Positions 28,495 to 37,882 of a stretch of DNA of 64,000 nucleotides are shown piece after piece. How positions within the stretch are numbered: position 1 is the stretch's first letter; each line of letters opens with the position of its first letter. A program made the position numbers and the translations under genes. This DNA comes from Bog-473 sp963788585. Lineage in GTDB: Bacteria; Actinomycetota; Acidimicrobiia; Acidimicrobiales; RAAP-2. The notes under the pieces are model-generated. The model searched no databases and was not told the origin of the DNA. It saw nothing but the letters and a program-made list of their open reading frames with translations. Where the stretch lies: positions 459,062-523,061 of the forward strand of contig CAWBHA010000006.1 in the NCBI GenBank assembly GCA_963788585.1, given 5' to 3'.

Positions 28495-30657
28495 CTACCT
28501 GATCAGGGGGTCCCGGGGCAGTCCGAGCATGCGCTCGGCGATCTGGTTACGCGTGATCTCAGAGGTGCCGCCGGCGATGGACATGGCCCGCGTCGACAGT
28601 TGCGCAAAAGCGGCCTGCCCCTCCTCGCCGTCGAGGAAGGCGGTCGCGTCACCGACGAGGTCGGCCTGCAACCGGGCCCGCTCGTGCCCGTGCTCGGCCA
28701 GCACCAGCTTCGTCACGTTGCCTTCCGGGCCGGGACCGGCACCGCTCACCGCCCGTTGGGCCCGGCGGAGGTTGAGCAGCCGCAGCGCGTGGTCCGTGGC
28801 CAAGGTGGCGCCGACGCGCGCCGCGGCGCCCGGCACCCGCTCGCCCCCGCTCTTCAGGAGGGCCAGCAGATCCATCGGCGGAAAGATGGTGCCGACCCCG
28901 CCGCCGATGGAGACCCGCTCGTTGCCGAGGGTCGACCGCGCCACTGTCCAGCCGTCGTTCGGGGTCCCCACCACGTCGTCGTCGGGGACGAAGACGTCGT
29001 CGAAGAAGACCTCGTTGAAGTCGGCGTTGCCGGTTATCTGGCGGAGCGGCCGCACCTCGATACCGGGCCCGCGCATGTCGATGACCATCGTGGTGATGCC
29101 AGCATGTTTGGCGGCCTCCGGGTCCGTCCGCACCGTCGCCAGGCCGAGGTCGGAGTACTGGGCGCCGCTGGTCCAGACCTTCTGGCCGGTGACCCTCCAC
29201 CCACCCTCGACCCGCGTACCCCGGGTCTTCACCGCCGCGGCGTCCGAGCCGGCGTCGGGCTCGCTGAACAGCTGGCACCAGACGTACTCGCCCATGAGGG
29301 ACTTGAAGACCCAGCGCTCCACCTGGTCGGGGGTGGCGTACTGGTTGACCGTCAGGATGTTCCACCCGGTGATCCCGAGGCCGGGCACCCGGACACCGGC
29401 GGCCCGCAACTCCTCGTCGATCACGATCTGCTCGACCGCTCCGGCCCCGCGCCCCCACGGCTTCGGCCAGTGCGGGACGAGCAGGCCGCTCTCGACGAGC
29501 GCGCGACGCTGCGCGGTGCCCTGGAGCGTCGCGATGCGCTCCGCCTCCACCCGGATGTCGGCCCGGATGACCTCGGCTTCGGGAGGCAGGTCGACCGCCA
29601 CGTCGCGGATCGTGCCCCGGGCCGCCTGCGCCGCCACGTCCTCGCCGTCTCCGGGGGAGCCGAGGGTGGCTTTCAGCACCAGCGCCCTCCGGAGGAACAG
29701 ATGGGCGTCGTGCTCCCAGGTGAAGCCGATCCCGCCGTGGACCTGGATGTTCAATTGCGCGTTGTGCACCGCCGGGCCGTACGCCAGCTGAGCCGCCATG
29801 GCCGCCGCCAGCTCGAACTCCTCGGCCGTGTCTGCCGCGGCGCGGGCGGCGTCCCACACCGCTGCGGTGGCGAGCTCGCCTGCGACGAGCATGTCCGCGC
29901 AGTGGTGCTTGACCGCCTCGAACGTGCCGATGGGCCGGCCGAACTGGATGCGCTCCTTGGCATACGCCGCTGCTGCGTCGGTGCACGCTGCCATCACACC
30001 CACCGCCTCTGCGGCGCCGAGCGTCCGCGCCAGGGCACGAGCCCGACGCGCCGCGCCGACCAATACGGCGTCCTCCCCCACCGAGAGTGACGAGACGTTC
30101 ACCCGCGCCGAACGCCGCGCCGGATCGAGATCCTTGGCGCCGCTGAAGGTCACGCCGTCAGCCTCGCGTCGCACCACGACCATGTCGTCACCGGCGCGCA
30201 ACACCGCGAGTCCCGCCGCCTCGCCCCCGAGGACGGCACCGGCGTCGCCGTCCAGCACGCCGTCGGCCAGCCTCAGCGACCCGCCCAGGCCGAGTGCCGC
30301 CACCGTGGAGCCGTCGACCAGCCCGGGTAGGAGCGCCGCTCGCTGCGTCTCGCTCCCGCAGTCCGCCACCACGGCGGAAGCGAGGACGGTGGGCAGGAAG
30401 GGGCCGGGCGCAGCCTGCCGACCGAGCTCGTCGAGGACGACCACCAGCTCACTCAGCCCCGCACCGGACCCGCCGTACTGCTCCGGGACGTGGATGCCGA
30501 GCCAGCCCAGCCCCGCCATCTCCGACCAAAAGGAGGGCAGTCGCTCGGTGTCCGCCTCCAGGAGGGCGCGCGTGGCCGCGAGGGCGCCGTGCGCCGTGAG
30601 CACGCCCCGGACCGTGGCCCCCAGTTCTTGGTGTTCGTCGGTGATGGCGATCGGCAT
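28495..30657 (-). CDS. Fused tandem acyl-CoA dehydrogenase (FadE34-like)
   Basis: This intact 720-residue protein holds two acyl-CoA dehydrogenase modules in one chain. The first has YAKERIQFGRPIGTFEAVKH and QVHGGIGFTWEHDAHLFLRR. The second has WCQLFSEPDAGSDAAAVKTR (FAD-side loop), GGWRVTGQKVWTSGAQYSDL, ERVSIGGG and STRAMSIAGGTSEITRNQI at the end. Such fusions stand for the alpha2beta2 heterotetramers that oxidise steroid side-chain CoA thioesters in actinobacteria (FadE34/ChsE3 type), with FAD passing electrons to ETF. The substrate is not proven. The ATG at 30657 follows AAGGGGGCACC. It stands back to back with the ABC-F gene across a 200-base gap. Confidence 0.9.
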   Translation of the reverse strand: MPIAITDEHQELGATVRGVLTAHGALAATRALLEADTERLPSFWSEMAGLGWLGIHVPEQYGGSGAGLSELVVVLDELGRQAAPGPFLPTVLASAVVADCGSETQRAALLPGLVDGSTVAALGLGGSLRLADGVLDGDAGAVLGGEAAGLAVLRAGDDMVVVRREADGVTFSGAKDLDPARRSARVNVSSLSVGEDAVLVGAARRARALARTLGAAEAVGVMAACTDAAAAYAKERIQFGRPIGTFEAVKHHCADMLVAGELATAAVWDAARAAADTAEEFELAAAMAAQLAYGPAVHNAQLNIQVHGGIGFTWEHDAHLFLRRALVLKATLGSPGDGEDVAAQAARGTIRDVAVDLPPEAEVIRADIRVEAERIATLQGTAQRRALVESGLLVPHWPKPWGRGAGAVEQIVIDEELRAAGVRVPGLGITGWNILTVNQYATPDQVERWVFKSLMGEYVWCQLFSEPDAGSDAAAVKTRGTRVEGGWRVTGQKVWTSGAQYSDLGLATVRTDPEAAKHAGITTMVIDMRGPGIEVRPLRQITGNADFNEVFFDDVFVPDDDVVGTPNDGWTVARSTLGNERVSIGGGVGTIFPPMDLLALLKSGGERVPGAAARVGATLATDHALRLLNLRRAQRAVSGAGPGPEGNVTKLVLAEHGHERARLQADLVGDATAFLDGEEGQAAFAQLSTRAMSIAGGTSEITRNQIAERMLGLPRDPLIR

Positions 30658-30857
30658 TCGGTGCCCCCTTGTGCGGCATCGGGCGCGGGCGCGGGCCCGC
30701 CACGGCCGTCCGAGACTACTGAACACGGGTCCGACGACCCCAAGCCGGGGCGGTACGATGGCCGCCAGTGCGATAGAGCCCGAAAGTGCCGGCAGCCGCG
30801 CCACGTCGCGGCCAGCTGCAACGTCCCGTCACCTCGTCACCACACTCGGAGCTCTCT

Positions 30858-32476
30858 ATGCCATCCCTCACCGCTGCACCACCCGCGACACTCGCCGCGC
30901 GTCATCTCCGCTACGAGCGCGGCGGCCGCATCGTCCTCGACGACGTGTCGCTCACCGTCGGGCCCGAGACGTGCCTCGGCGTCGTCGGCCCGAACGGCGT
31001 CGGCAAGTCCACGCTGCTCCAGCTGCTCGCCGGCCTGCTCGTGCCGGTCGCCGGGGCCGTACGCCTCGACCCGCCGACAGCCACCGTCGGCTACCTCAGC
31101 CAGGAGCACACGGCGGCCGGCGAGGAGACCGTGCGCGACGCGCTGCTGCGCCGCACCGGGGTGGCGGTCGCCGAGGACGCGCTCGCTGCTGCGGCGGCCG
31201 GTCTCGCCAGCGGCGGCCCCGGGGCCGACGACCGCTACGCCACCGCCCTGAGCCGCTACGAGTCGATCTCGGCGGGTGACTTCGAGGCGCGGCTCGTCAC
31301 CACCCTCGAGCGGGTGGGGCTCCCGCCCGACGCCGGTGACCAACCGGTCGACACGCTCTCGGGCGGGCAGGAGGCCCGCATCGCGCTGGCTGCCGTCCTC
31401 CTCTCCCGCTTCGACATCACCCTGCTCGACGAGCCGACGAACGACCTCGACTTCGACGGCCTCGCCCGCCTCGAGGAGATGGTCGAAGCGGCGCCGCGGC
31501 GGCATGGTGATCGTCTCGCACGACCGGGCCTTCCTCGATCAGCGCCGTGACCGACGTGCTCGAGCTCGACGAGCACACCCGGGCCGGACGCACCTACGGC
31601 GGTGGCTGGGCAGGCGTACCAGGCCGAGCGCGCCGCCGACGCACGGACCACGCCGCCGAGGCGTATGCCGTCTACGAGACCCAGCGCGCCGACCTCCGCC
31701 GGCGGGCCCAGCGGGAGCGCCAATGGGCGACGAGCGGCGTGTCCCGGGAGAAGAAGCTGCCGCGCGACAACGACAAGGCCCAACGGGACTTCCGCATCAA
31801 CCGGACCGAGCGACTGGCCGCTCGGGCGCGCCGGACCGAGCGTGCCCTCGAGTCACTCGAGGTGGTCGACAAGCCCTGGGAGGGCTGGGACCTGCGCTTC
31901 GACATCCGCGAGGCGGCACGGTCGGGCGATGTCGTCGTGCGCCTCGAGGACGCCGTGATCGAACGGGGCGCCTTCACCCTCGGCCCCTTCACGCTCGATA
32001 TCGGCTGGGCCGAGCGCGTGGCCCTCGTCGGGCCGAACGGGTCCGGCAAGACGACGCTCGTCGACGCCCTGCTCGGCCGCCTGCCACTGGCCCGGGGCAC
32101 CCGTCGCATGGGACCCAGCGTCGTCGTCGGTGAGCTCGCCCAGGATCGCCGGCTCCTCCGGGACGCCGCGCACCTCGCCGACTCCTTCGCGGCCGCCACC
32201 GGCCTCCCCCCTGAGCAGGCCCGCGCCCAATTGGCCAAGTTCGGGCTCGGCGCTGACGCCGTGCTCCGGCCGGCGTCGTCGCTGTCACCGGGCGAGCGCA
32301 CCCGCGCCGAGCTCGCCGGGTTCGCGGCACTGGGCGTCAACTTCCTCGTCCTCGACGAGCCCACGAATCATCTCGACCTGCCCGCCATCGAACAGCTCGA
32401 GTCGGCGCTCGAGGACTACGGCGGCACCCTGCTGCTCGTCTCGCACGACCGCCGGCTGCTCGAGCGGTGTCCGTGA
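30858..32476 (+). CDS. ABC-F family ATPase (frame change near 31510; 3' end possibly broken)
   Basis: About 540 residues with two ATPase domains and no membrane segments, as in ABC-F translation factors and antibiotic-resistance proteins that act on the ribosome. Domain 1 has VVGPNGVGKSTLLQLLAG, LSGGQEARIALAAVLLSR and ITLLDEPTNDLDFDGL. After the break come the linker (REKKLPRDNDKAQRDFRINR) and domain 2 with LVGPNGSGKTTLVDALLG, SLSPGERTRAELAGFAALG and FLVLDEPTNHLDLPAIEQLE. The frame ends at LLERCP, while a neighbouring frame reads VRDAPRLELPDRDGSFRG, like the usual end, so another indel near 32465 is likely. Nothing distinguishes a resistance role from a housekeeping one. Confidence 0.88.
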
Positions 32477-32649
32477 CGCGCCGCGGCTCGAATTGCCCGA
32501 CCGTGACGGGAGCTTTCGTGGACTGGCGAGACGGCCGTTGACAGCGCCCTGTCGCTGCGGATCCGCACCGCGATCGCAACCACGCTGCGCCGCCACGTCA
32601 CCCCGGGCGCGCCAAGCTCTCGGACAAGAGCAATCCGGGGGGAGCAGTC

Positions 32650-32929
32650 ATGACGAACAGCCTCGAATCCGCCGAGCAGATGGTCCTGGACCTGATCGAC
32701 TCGGCCAACCGCACCCATGCCGGAGGCCACCTGGTCGTATGAGGTCACGAGCGACGTCGACAACATCGAGGTCGTCTCGGGCCGGTGCAACACCCACACC
32801 CTGCGGGTCCACCCCTGCTGGCTCCGCTACGTCGTGGCGCAGGACGAGTTCGGGTCCTGCGTGGCGGACGAGATCGAGGCCTGGTACCTGCTGGAGGACC
32901 TGATCGCGCCGGTGCCCGCCGTCGCCTGA
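32650..32929 (+). CDS. Small protein of unknown function (frame change near 32710)
   Basis: About 92 residues when two frames are joined: MTNSLESAEQMVLDLIDSAN, then, from about 32710, MPEATWSYEVTSDVDNIEVV, HTLRVHPCWLRYVVAQDEFG and a C-terminal ADEIEAWYLLEDLIAPVPAV. GGGGGGAG precedes the ATG at 32650, giving a good ribosome binding site. It is acidic, has no signal peptide and no membrane segment, and carries three Cys. I do not recognise a family. It lies after the ABC-F gene on the same strand, with a heptamer repeat just downstream. Confidence 0.5.
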
Positions 32930-32951
32930 CCGCGGCGCGCCGACCACCTCG

Positions 32952-32993
32952 CCACAGCCCACAGCCCACAGCCCACAGCCCACAGCCCGCAGC
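32952..32993. repeat. Six tandem copies of CCACAGC
   Basis: Forty-two bases read as six 7-base units, and only the last differs (CCGCAGC). They sit in the gap between the small protein gene ending at 32929 and the convergent oxidase gene ending at 33013. The length is prone to slippage or assembly change. No function is seen. Confidence 0.85.
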
Positions 32994-33012
32994 GCCGACC
33001 CGCCGACCGCCG

Positions 33013-34435
33013 TCAGCCCAGGCGCTCCCCCATCGCCGCCCGGGCGGCCCAGACGCCGCACATCCCGTGCACCCCGCCACCGGGGGGCGTCGAGGCCGAA
33101 CAGAGGTACACCCCCTCGAGCGGTGTCCGGTAGGGGTTCCAGCGCGCCACCGGTCGGAACGCGGTCTGCCGCAGGGTGGCCGCGCCGCCGTTGATGTCCC
33201 CTCCCAAGAGGTTCGGGTTCGTGGCCTCGGCCATCGAAGCCGTTCGGACCGCCCGCGCCAGGATCCGGTCCCGGAACCCCGGCGCGAAGCGTTCGATCTG
33301 CGCCTCGATGCGCTCGCGCATGTCGACGTCGGACCCGTTGGGAACGTGGCAGTAGGCCCACAGGGTGTGCCGCCCCGCCGGCGCCCGCGTCGGGTCGACG
33401 ACGCTCGGCTGGGCGACGAGCACGAAGGGACGCTCCGGGTGGCGCCCGCTCCGCACGGCCGCCTCCGCCCGCGCCACCTCGTCGAAGGTGCCGCCGACGT
33501 GGACGGTGACGGTGCGCCGGCAGGGCTCGGCCGCCCACGGCACGGGCCCGTCGAGCGCCCAGTCCACCTTGCACGTCCCCGGGCCGGGCCGGAAGCGCGC
33601 CCAGGGCCGGGCGCCCCGCCGTGAGAGCTGGCTCCCGGCCAGGGCCACGAATTGCCGAGGCGAGACGTCGAGCAGCACGACCTGCGCCGAAGGCAGTTCC
33701 GCCAGCGAGGTGACCCAGTGACCGGTGTGGACCACCGCGCCCTGCCGGCGCAACTCCCCCGCCAGTCCGGTGGTGATGGCGGCACTGCCCCCTTCGACCA
33801 CCGGCCAGCCCGACCCCGTGGCCGAGCGCGGTCAGGAGGAGCCCGAAGGCCGCGGTGAGCGGAGCGGTCAGCGGCTCCATGGAATGCGCCGCCGTCCCGC
33901 CGATCAGGGCCCGGGCCGCGTCGGTGGCGAAGCGGCGGGTGACATGGCTGGCCGACGGGGTGCCGACCAGCGCGAAGCGGGCCAGCGCCAGGGGGTCACG
34001 GGGCAGGCTGCGCATCGGCCCGAGGACGTAGGGGACGATGCGGTCGAGCCACTCCACCAGCGGCCCGACGAGGGCGCGGTAGGCAGAAGCGTCGCCCCCC
34101 AGGTGCACCGCCGTCTCGTTCACGTCGCGGTAGAGCGCAGCGGCCCGTGAGCCGTCGAGGGGATGCGCGAACGCCACCTCGGGTTGGCGCAGGACGATCC
34201 CGAGCGCCGCCAGGTCGAGCGAGCGGAAGAAGGGTGACGCGACCAGGGAGGGGTGCACGGCTGAACACACGTCGTGGCGGTAGCCCTCGAGCGTCAGCGC
34301 CTCGGTGCGCGTCCCGCCCCCGATCGTGGACGCCCCTTCGTAGACCTCCACGGCGCGGCCGGCCCGGGCCAGCGTCAGCGCGGCGGCCAGCCCGTTCGGT
34401 CCCGAACCCACCACCACCGCGTCCGGGCGCCGCAC
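33013..34435 (-). CDS. FAD-dependent oxidoreductase, phytoene desaturase-like (frame change near 33805)
   Basis: About 475 residues. The GTG start opens a classic FAD Rossmann motif, AVVVGSGPNGLAAALTLARA, with VEVYEGASTIGGGTRTEALT. The middle has SAVHPSLVASPFFRSLDLAA and the C-terminus has GVYLCSASTPPGGGVHGMCG, the FAD-binding tail of carotenoid-desaturase-type oxidases (the NAD(P)/FAD oxidoreductase group near CrtI). The first frame runs to ALGHGVG at about 33805, and the second continues VVEGGSAAITTGLAGELRRQ. There is no carotenoid gene nearby, so the substrate is open. It is transcribed away from the serine hydrolase gene. Confidence 0.82.
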
Positions 34436-34557
34436 GCCCCGACGTTACCGACCGGCAAGGCGCCGGTACGTCCGCTGGACGCCACCGGCCAAAGGTCAAT
34501 AGGTTGCGCTCGCCGGGGCGAGCCACGAACCGACGGACACCGGCGAAGGAGGCCGAC

Positions 34558-35694
34558 ATGGCCGACGTGCAAGGGTTCTGCGAGCCGCGTTTCGACGCCG
34601 TGCGCCAAACGCTGTCGGATCAGCTCGATACGGGAGCCGATCTCGGCGCCTCCGTCGCCGTCTTCCTGCACGGCGAGGCCGTCGTCGACATCTGGGGCGG
34701 CTGGGCGGACCCGGACAAGACCAGGCCCTGGGAGAGTCACACCCTCACCAACGTGTGGTCGACCACCAAGACCATGACCTTCCTCGTCGCGCTGATGCTG
34801 CACGACCGCGGCCAGCTCGACTTCCACGCGCCCGTGGCCACGTACTGGCCCGAGTTCGCCGCCAACGGCAAGGAGGGTGTCGAGGTGCGCCACGTCATGG
34901 GGCACACCGCCGGCCTGTGCGGCTGGGACGAGCCTTTGGTGGCTGAGGACCTGGCCGACTGGGAGAAGTGCACGTCGGCCCTCGCCGCCCAGGCGCCGTG
35001 GTGGGAGCCCGGCACCGCATCGGGCTACCACGCCCTCACGCAGGGCTACCTCATCGGCGAGATCGTCCGCCGCATCACGGGGGACACCATCGGCACCTTC
35101 TTCGCCCGCGAGGTGGCCAAGCCGCTCGAGGCGGAGTTCTTCATCGGGTTGCCCGCCGAGAAGGACTACCTCGTCTCCGACGTCGTGCCGCCGCCGCCGA
35201 TCACCCCGGCCGACTACGAGGGTCAGGTGTCCGACCTCATGCTCAAGACGTTCCTCAACCCGCCGCTCGACGCCACGATGGCGCACCACGAGTGGTGGCG
35301 CCGCGCCGAGATCCCCGCCGCCAACGGTCAGGGCAACGCGCGCTCGGTCGCCGCCGTCCAGTCCGTCGTCGCCGGCCGGGGCCAGGCCCGCGGCGTGCGC
35401 CTGCTCTCGGCCGAGGGCACCGACCCCATCTTCGAGGTGCAGGCCGACGGCGTCGATCTCGTCCTCGGCGTCCCGGAGCGCATCGGCATGGGCTACGGCC
35501 TCAGCAACCCGCCCGAGATGCCGCTCGGGCCGCGCGCCTGCTACTGGGGCGGCTACGGCGGCTCGGTCATCATCGTGGACCAGGATGCCGACCTCGCCGT
35601 GAGCTACGTGATGAACCGGATGGAGGGGGGCGTCGTCGGCGACTTGCGCGGCGCCAACATCGTGGGTGCCACCGTGCTCGGTCTCGCCTCTTAG
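34558..35694 (+). CDS. Serine hydrolase of the beta-lactamase / EstB family
   Basis: This intact 378-residue protein starts at the ATG behind GCGAAGGAGGCC. The class C beta-lactamase-fold motif SxxK is STTK in NVWSTTKTMTFLVALML, and the second motif Tyr is in GYHALTQGYLIGEIVRR. YWGGYGGSVIIVDQDADLAV near the end stands for the third motif, where HxG or KTG is replaced by YGG, as in esterases. Members hydrolyse esters or amides in the cytosol or periplasm. There is no signal peptide. The stop shares bases with the RidA stop (35691-35694, TTAG). Confidence 0.9.
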   Translation: MADVQGFCEPRFDAVRQTLSDQLDTGADLGASVAVFLHGEAVVDIWGGWADPDKTRPWESHTLTNVWSTTKTMTFLVALMLHDRGQLDFHAPVATYWPEFAANGKEGVEVRHVMGHTAGLCGWDEPLVAEDLADWEKCTSALAAQAPWWEPGTASGYHALTQGYLIGEIVRRITGDTIGTFFAREVAKPLEAEFFIGLPAEKDYLVSDVVPPPPITPADYEGQVSDLMLKTFLNPPLDATMAHHEWWRRAEIPAANGQGNARSVAAVQSVVAGRGQARGVRLLSAEGTDPIFEVQADGVDLVLGVPERIGMGYGLSNPPEMPLGPRACYWGGYGGSVIIVDQDADLAVSYVMNRMEGGVVGDLRGANIVGATVLGLAS

Positions 35695-36077
35695 GCGGGG
35701 ACCACCGCCTCGGCTTCGATCTCCACCTTCCAGGCGGGGTCCAGCAATCCCGCCACCACGACCATGGTGGCGGCGGGCCGCACGTGCCCGAGCAGCTCCC
35801 CGTGCACCGCGCCGACGGCGTCGCCGTGCTCGACCGACGTCACGTACATCCGGGTGCGCACGACGTCGTCGAGACGTGCGCCCGCCTCGCGCAGCGCCGC
35901 CTCGATGATCTCGAAGCATCGTCGTGCCTGTGCCCCCGCGCCCTCGGGGGCGGCGCCGCCGGGGACGACCGGTCCGGTCCCCGAGACGAGCACCCGGTCC
36001 CCGGCTCGCACCGCTCGGCTGAAACCGATGGTCGGTTCGAAGGGTGAGTCGGAGGAAACACGTCGACGATCTGCCAT
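35691..36077 (-). CDS. RidA/YjgF family protein (enamine/imine deaminase-like)
   Basis: This 128-residue protein fits the usual length of about 130. Conserved blocks are FSRAVRAGDRVLVSGTGPVV, ARRCFEIIEAALREAGARLD and VVRTRMYVTSVEHGDAVGAV. RidA proteins hydrolyse reactive 2-aminoacrylate-type enamines. This one lacks the exact RidA catalytic Arg context, so it may belong to a different subgroup. The start at ATG 36077 gives MADRRRVSSDSPFEP. It ends tail to tail with the serine hydrolase, overlapping four bases, and starts back to back with the transpeptidase. Confidence 0.88.
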   Translation of the reverse strand: MADRRRVSSDSPFEPTIGFSRAVRAGDRVLVSGTGPVVPGGAAPEGAGAQARRCFEIIEAALREAGARLDDVVRTRMYVTSVEHGDAVGAVHGELLGHVRPAATMVVVAGLLDPAWKVEIEAEAVVPA

Positions 36078-36167
36078 GGCGTGCATCCTCGCGCCCCGGG
36101 GCCGCCGGTCCGGGACGGGCCGGTACGATTGCCCGCCATCAGGCGTCGTTCGGGTCTCCATCGGGTT

Positions 36168-36959
36168 GTGCGCACGCTCGCTTTCGTCGGGCTGTCGGCG
36201 GTCGCGGTCGCCGTGGCCGTCGACTGCTGGCAGCTGTCCCGGTCGGCGTCGGTCGCCGCCCCGACGGCGACAGCGCATCGTGTGGCCGCACCCGCGTCGC
36301 GGCCCGCTCCCCCGCCCTCGCCGGCCGGCGACCCGGCCGCGGCCACACCGCCGCCGGGGACCACGTTCGTCGCCTCGACGCACGGCGCCATCCCCGGGTA
36401 CGCGTCACCCGATGCGGTGTCGGACATGACGGTCCCCGCGTCCTTCTTCGGGTACCCCTCGGTGCTGCCGGTCATCGCCTCGCAGCCCGACTGGCTCGAG
36501 GTGCGCCTAGCACAGCGTCCGAACGGCTCGACGACCTGGGTGCAGCAGAGCGACGTCACGCTGAGCGACACCCCGTACGAGATCGTGGTCAACCTGGCCA
36601 CGATGCACCTCGTCGTGTACCGGGACGGGAGGGCCGTCCTCGACTTCCCGGCGGGTATCGGTGCGCCCGACAGCCCGACTCCGACCGGGGAGTACTTCGT
36701 CTTTGCCACCGTGCCGCCCCCCAACGCCTCCTACGGGCCGTTCGTGCTGGCGACCTCGGACCACTCGGACACCTTCACCGATTGGGAGAACTCCGGTGAC
36801 GCCATCATCGGGATCCACGGGCCCATCACCTCGTACGACGACTCCCTGATCGGGAACACCGGCGCCGCCATCTCGAACGGGTGCATCCGGCTGCACGACG
36901 CCGACCTGGCCCAGCTGGCCATGATCCCGCCGGGCACACCCATAGTCGTCGCCGCCTGA
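36168..36959 (+). CDS. L,D-transpeptidase (YkuD domain)
   Basis: This 263-residue protein has an N-terminal signal or anchor (RTLAFVGLSAVAVAVAVDCW) and an Ala/Pro-rich linker of about 50 residues. An SH3-like part (GYPSVLPVIASQPDWLEVRL) precedes the YkuD catalytic domain with His217 in IIGIHGPIT and Cys239 in ISNGCIRLHDADL. It cross-links peptidoglycan stem peptides (3-3 bonds) outside the membrane. The GTG at 36168 begins right before the anchor. The frame is open back to 36081, and TTG and GTG starts there are possible. TACGAT near 36124 is a -10-like hexamer. Confidence 0.9.
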   Translation: MRTLAFVGLSAVAVAVAVDCWQLSRSASVAAPTATAHRVAAPASRPAPPPSPAGDPAAATPPPGTTFVASTHGAIPGYASPDAVSDMTVPASFFGYPSVLPVIASQPDWLEVRLAQRPNGSTTWVQQSDVTLSDTPYEIVVNLATMHLVVYRDGRAVLDFPAGIGAPDSPTPTGEYFVFATVPPPNASYGPFVLATSDHSDTFTDWENSGDAIIGIHGPITSYDDSLIGNTGAAISNGCIRLHDADLAQLAMIPPGTPIVVAA

Positions 36960-36996
36960 CCTGTCACGTCTGCGGGCTCCGGCGGGTCGCAGAGGC

Positions 36997-37878
36997 ATGA
37001 CACGAGAAGACATGGAGACCCCGGCGCGACGTTTCGAAGACCACCGGGCCCACCTGCGGGCGGTCGCCTACCGGATGCTGGGCTCGCTGACCGAGGCCGA
37101 CGACGCCGTCCAGGAGGCCTGGCTGCGGTTCAGGCGGACCGACACGAGCGACGTCGAGAACTTCCGCGCCTGGCTGACCACCGTCGTGGCGCGGGTGTCC
37201 CTGAACATGCTGCGAGCCCGGCGGGCCCGGCGCGAAGAGCCGTTGATGCCCGACCCCGTCGTCGATTCCCCTGACGGCACCGACCCCGAGCACGAGGCGC
37301 TGCTGGTCGACTCGGTCGGGCTCGCCCTGCTCGTCGTCCTCGAGACCCTCAACCCGGCGGAGCGGCTCGCCTTCGTGCTCCACGACATCTTCGCGGTGCC
37401 CTTCGACGAGATCGCCCCGATCGTCGACCGTTCACCGGAGGCCGCCCGGCAGCTCGCCAGCCGGGCTCGCCGCCGCGTCCAGGGCGAGCGCACGGTGCCC
37501 GACACGGACATCGAGGGTCAGCGCGAGGTGGTCGACGCCTTCCTCGCCGCCGCTCGGAACGGCGACTTCGACGCGCTCGTGGCGCTGCTCGACCCCGAGG
37601 TCGTGGTCCGCGCCGACGGCGGGGCCCTGCCGGCAGGCGTCCTGCGCGAGGTCAGGGGAGCCGCCGCGGTCGCCCACCAGGCGATGGGCTACGCCTCGCT
37701 CGAGCTCCTCCAGCAACCGGCGCTGATCAACGGTGTCGCCGGACTGGTGAGCACGCTGGACGACGAGCCCTACGCCGTCGGCGCCTTCACCGTGCGGGGT
37801 GGCAAGGTCGTGGCGCTCGACATCCTGGCCGACCGGGAACGGCTCCGCGCGCTCGACCTCAAGATCCTCGGCACCTGA
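36997..37878 (+). CDS. ECF sigma factor with SnoaL-like C-terminal domain (ECF41/SigJ type)
   Basis: This 293-residue protein directs RNA polymerase to its own promoters. Region 2 is LRAVAYRMLGSLTEADDAVQ and EAWLRFRRTDTSDVENFRAW. Region 4 is ETLNPAERLAFVLHDIFAVP and EIAPIVDRSPEAARQLASRA. The extra C-terminal 120 residues (VVDAFLAAARNGDFDALVAL, then VVRADGGALPAGVLREVRG) form an NTF2/SnoaL-like domain. In the ECF41 group this replaces a separate anti-sigma factor and tunes activity through a DGGGK-type motif. Here that motif appears as ADGGAL. ATG 37012 is another possible start. It converges on the monooxygenase gene. Confidence 0.9.
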   Translation: MTREDMETPARRFEDHRAHLRAVAYRMLGSLTEADDAVQEAWLRFRRTDTSDVENFRAWLTTVVARVSLNMLRARRARREEPLMPDPVVDSPDGTDPEHEALLVDSVGLALLVVLETLNPAERLAFVLHDIFAVPFDEIAPIVDRSPEAARQLASRARRRVQGERTVPDTDIEGQREVVDAFLAAARNGDFDALVALLDPEVVVRADGGALPAGVLREVRGAAAVAHQAMGYASLELLQQPALINGVAGLVSTLDDEPYAVGAFTVRGGKVVALDILADRERLRALDLKILGT

Positions 37879-37882
37879 GCTG

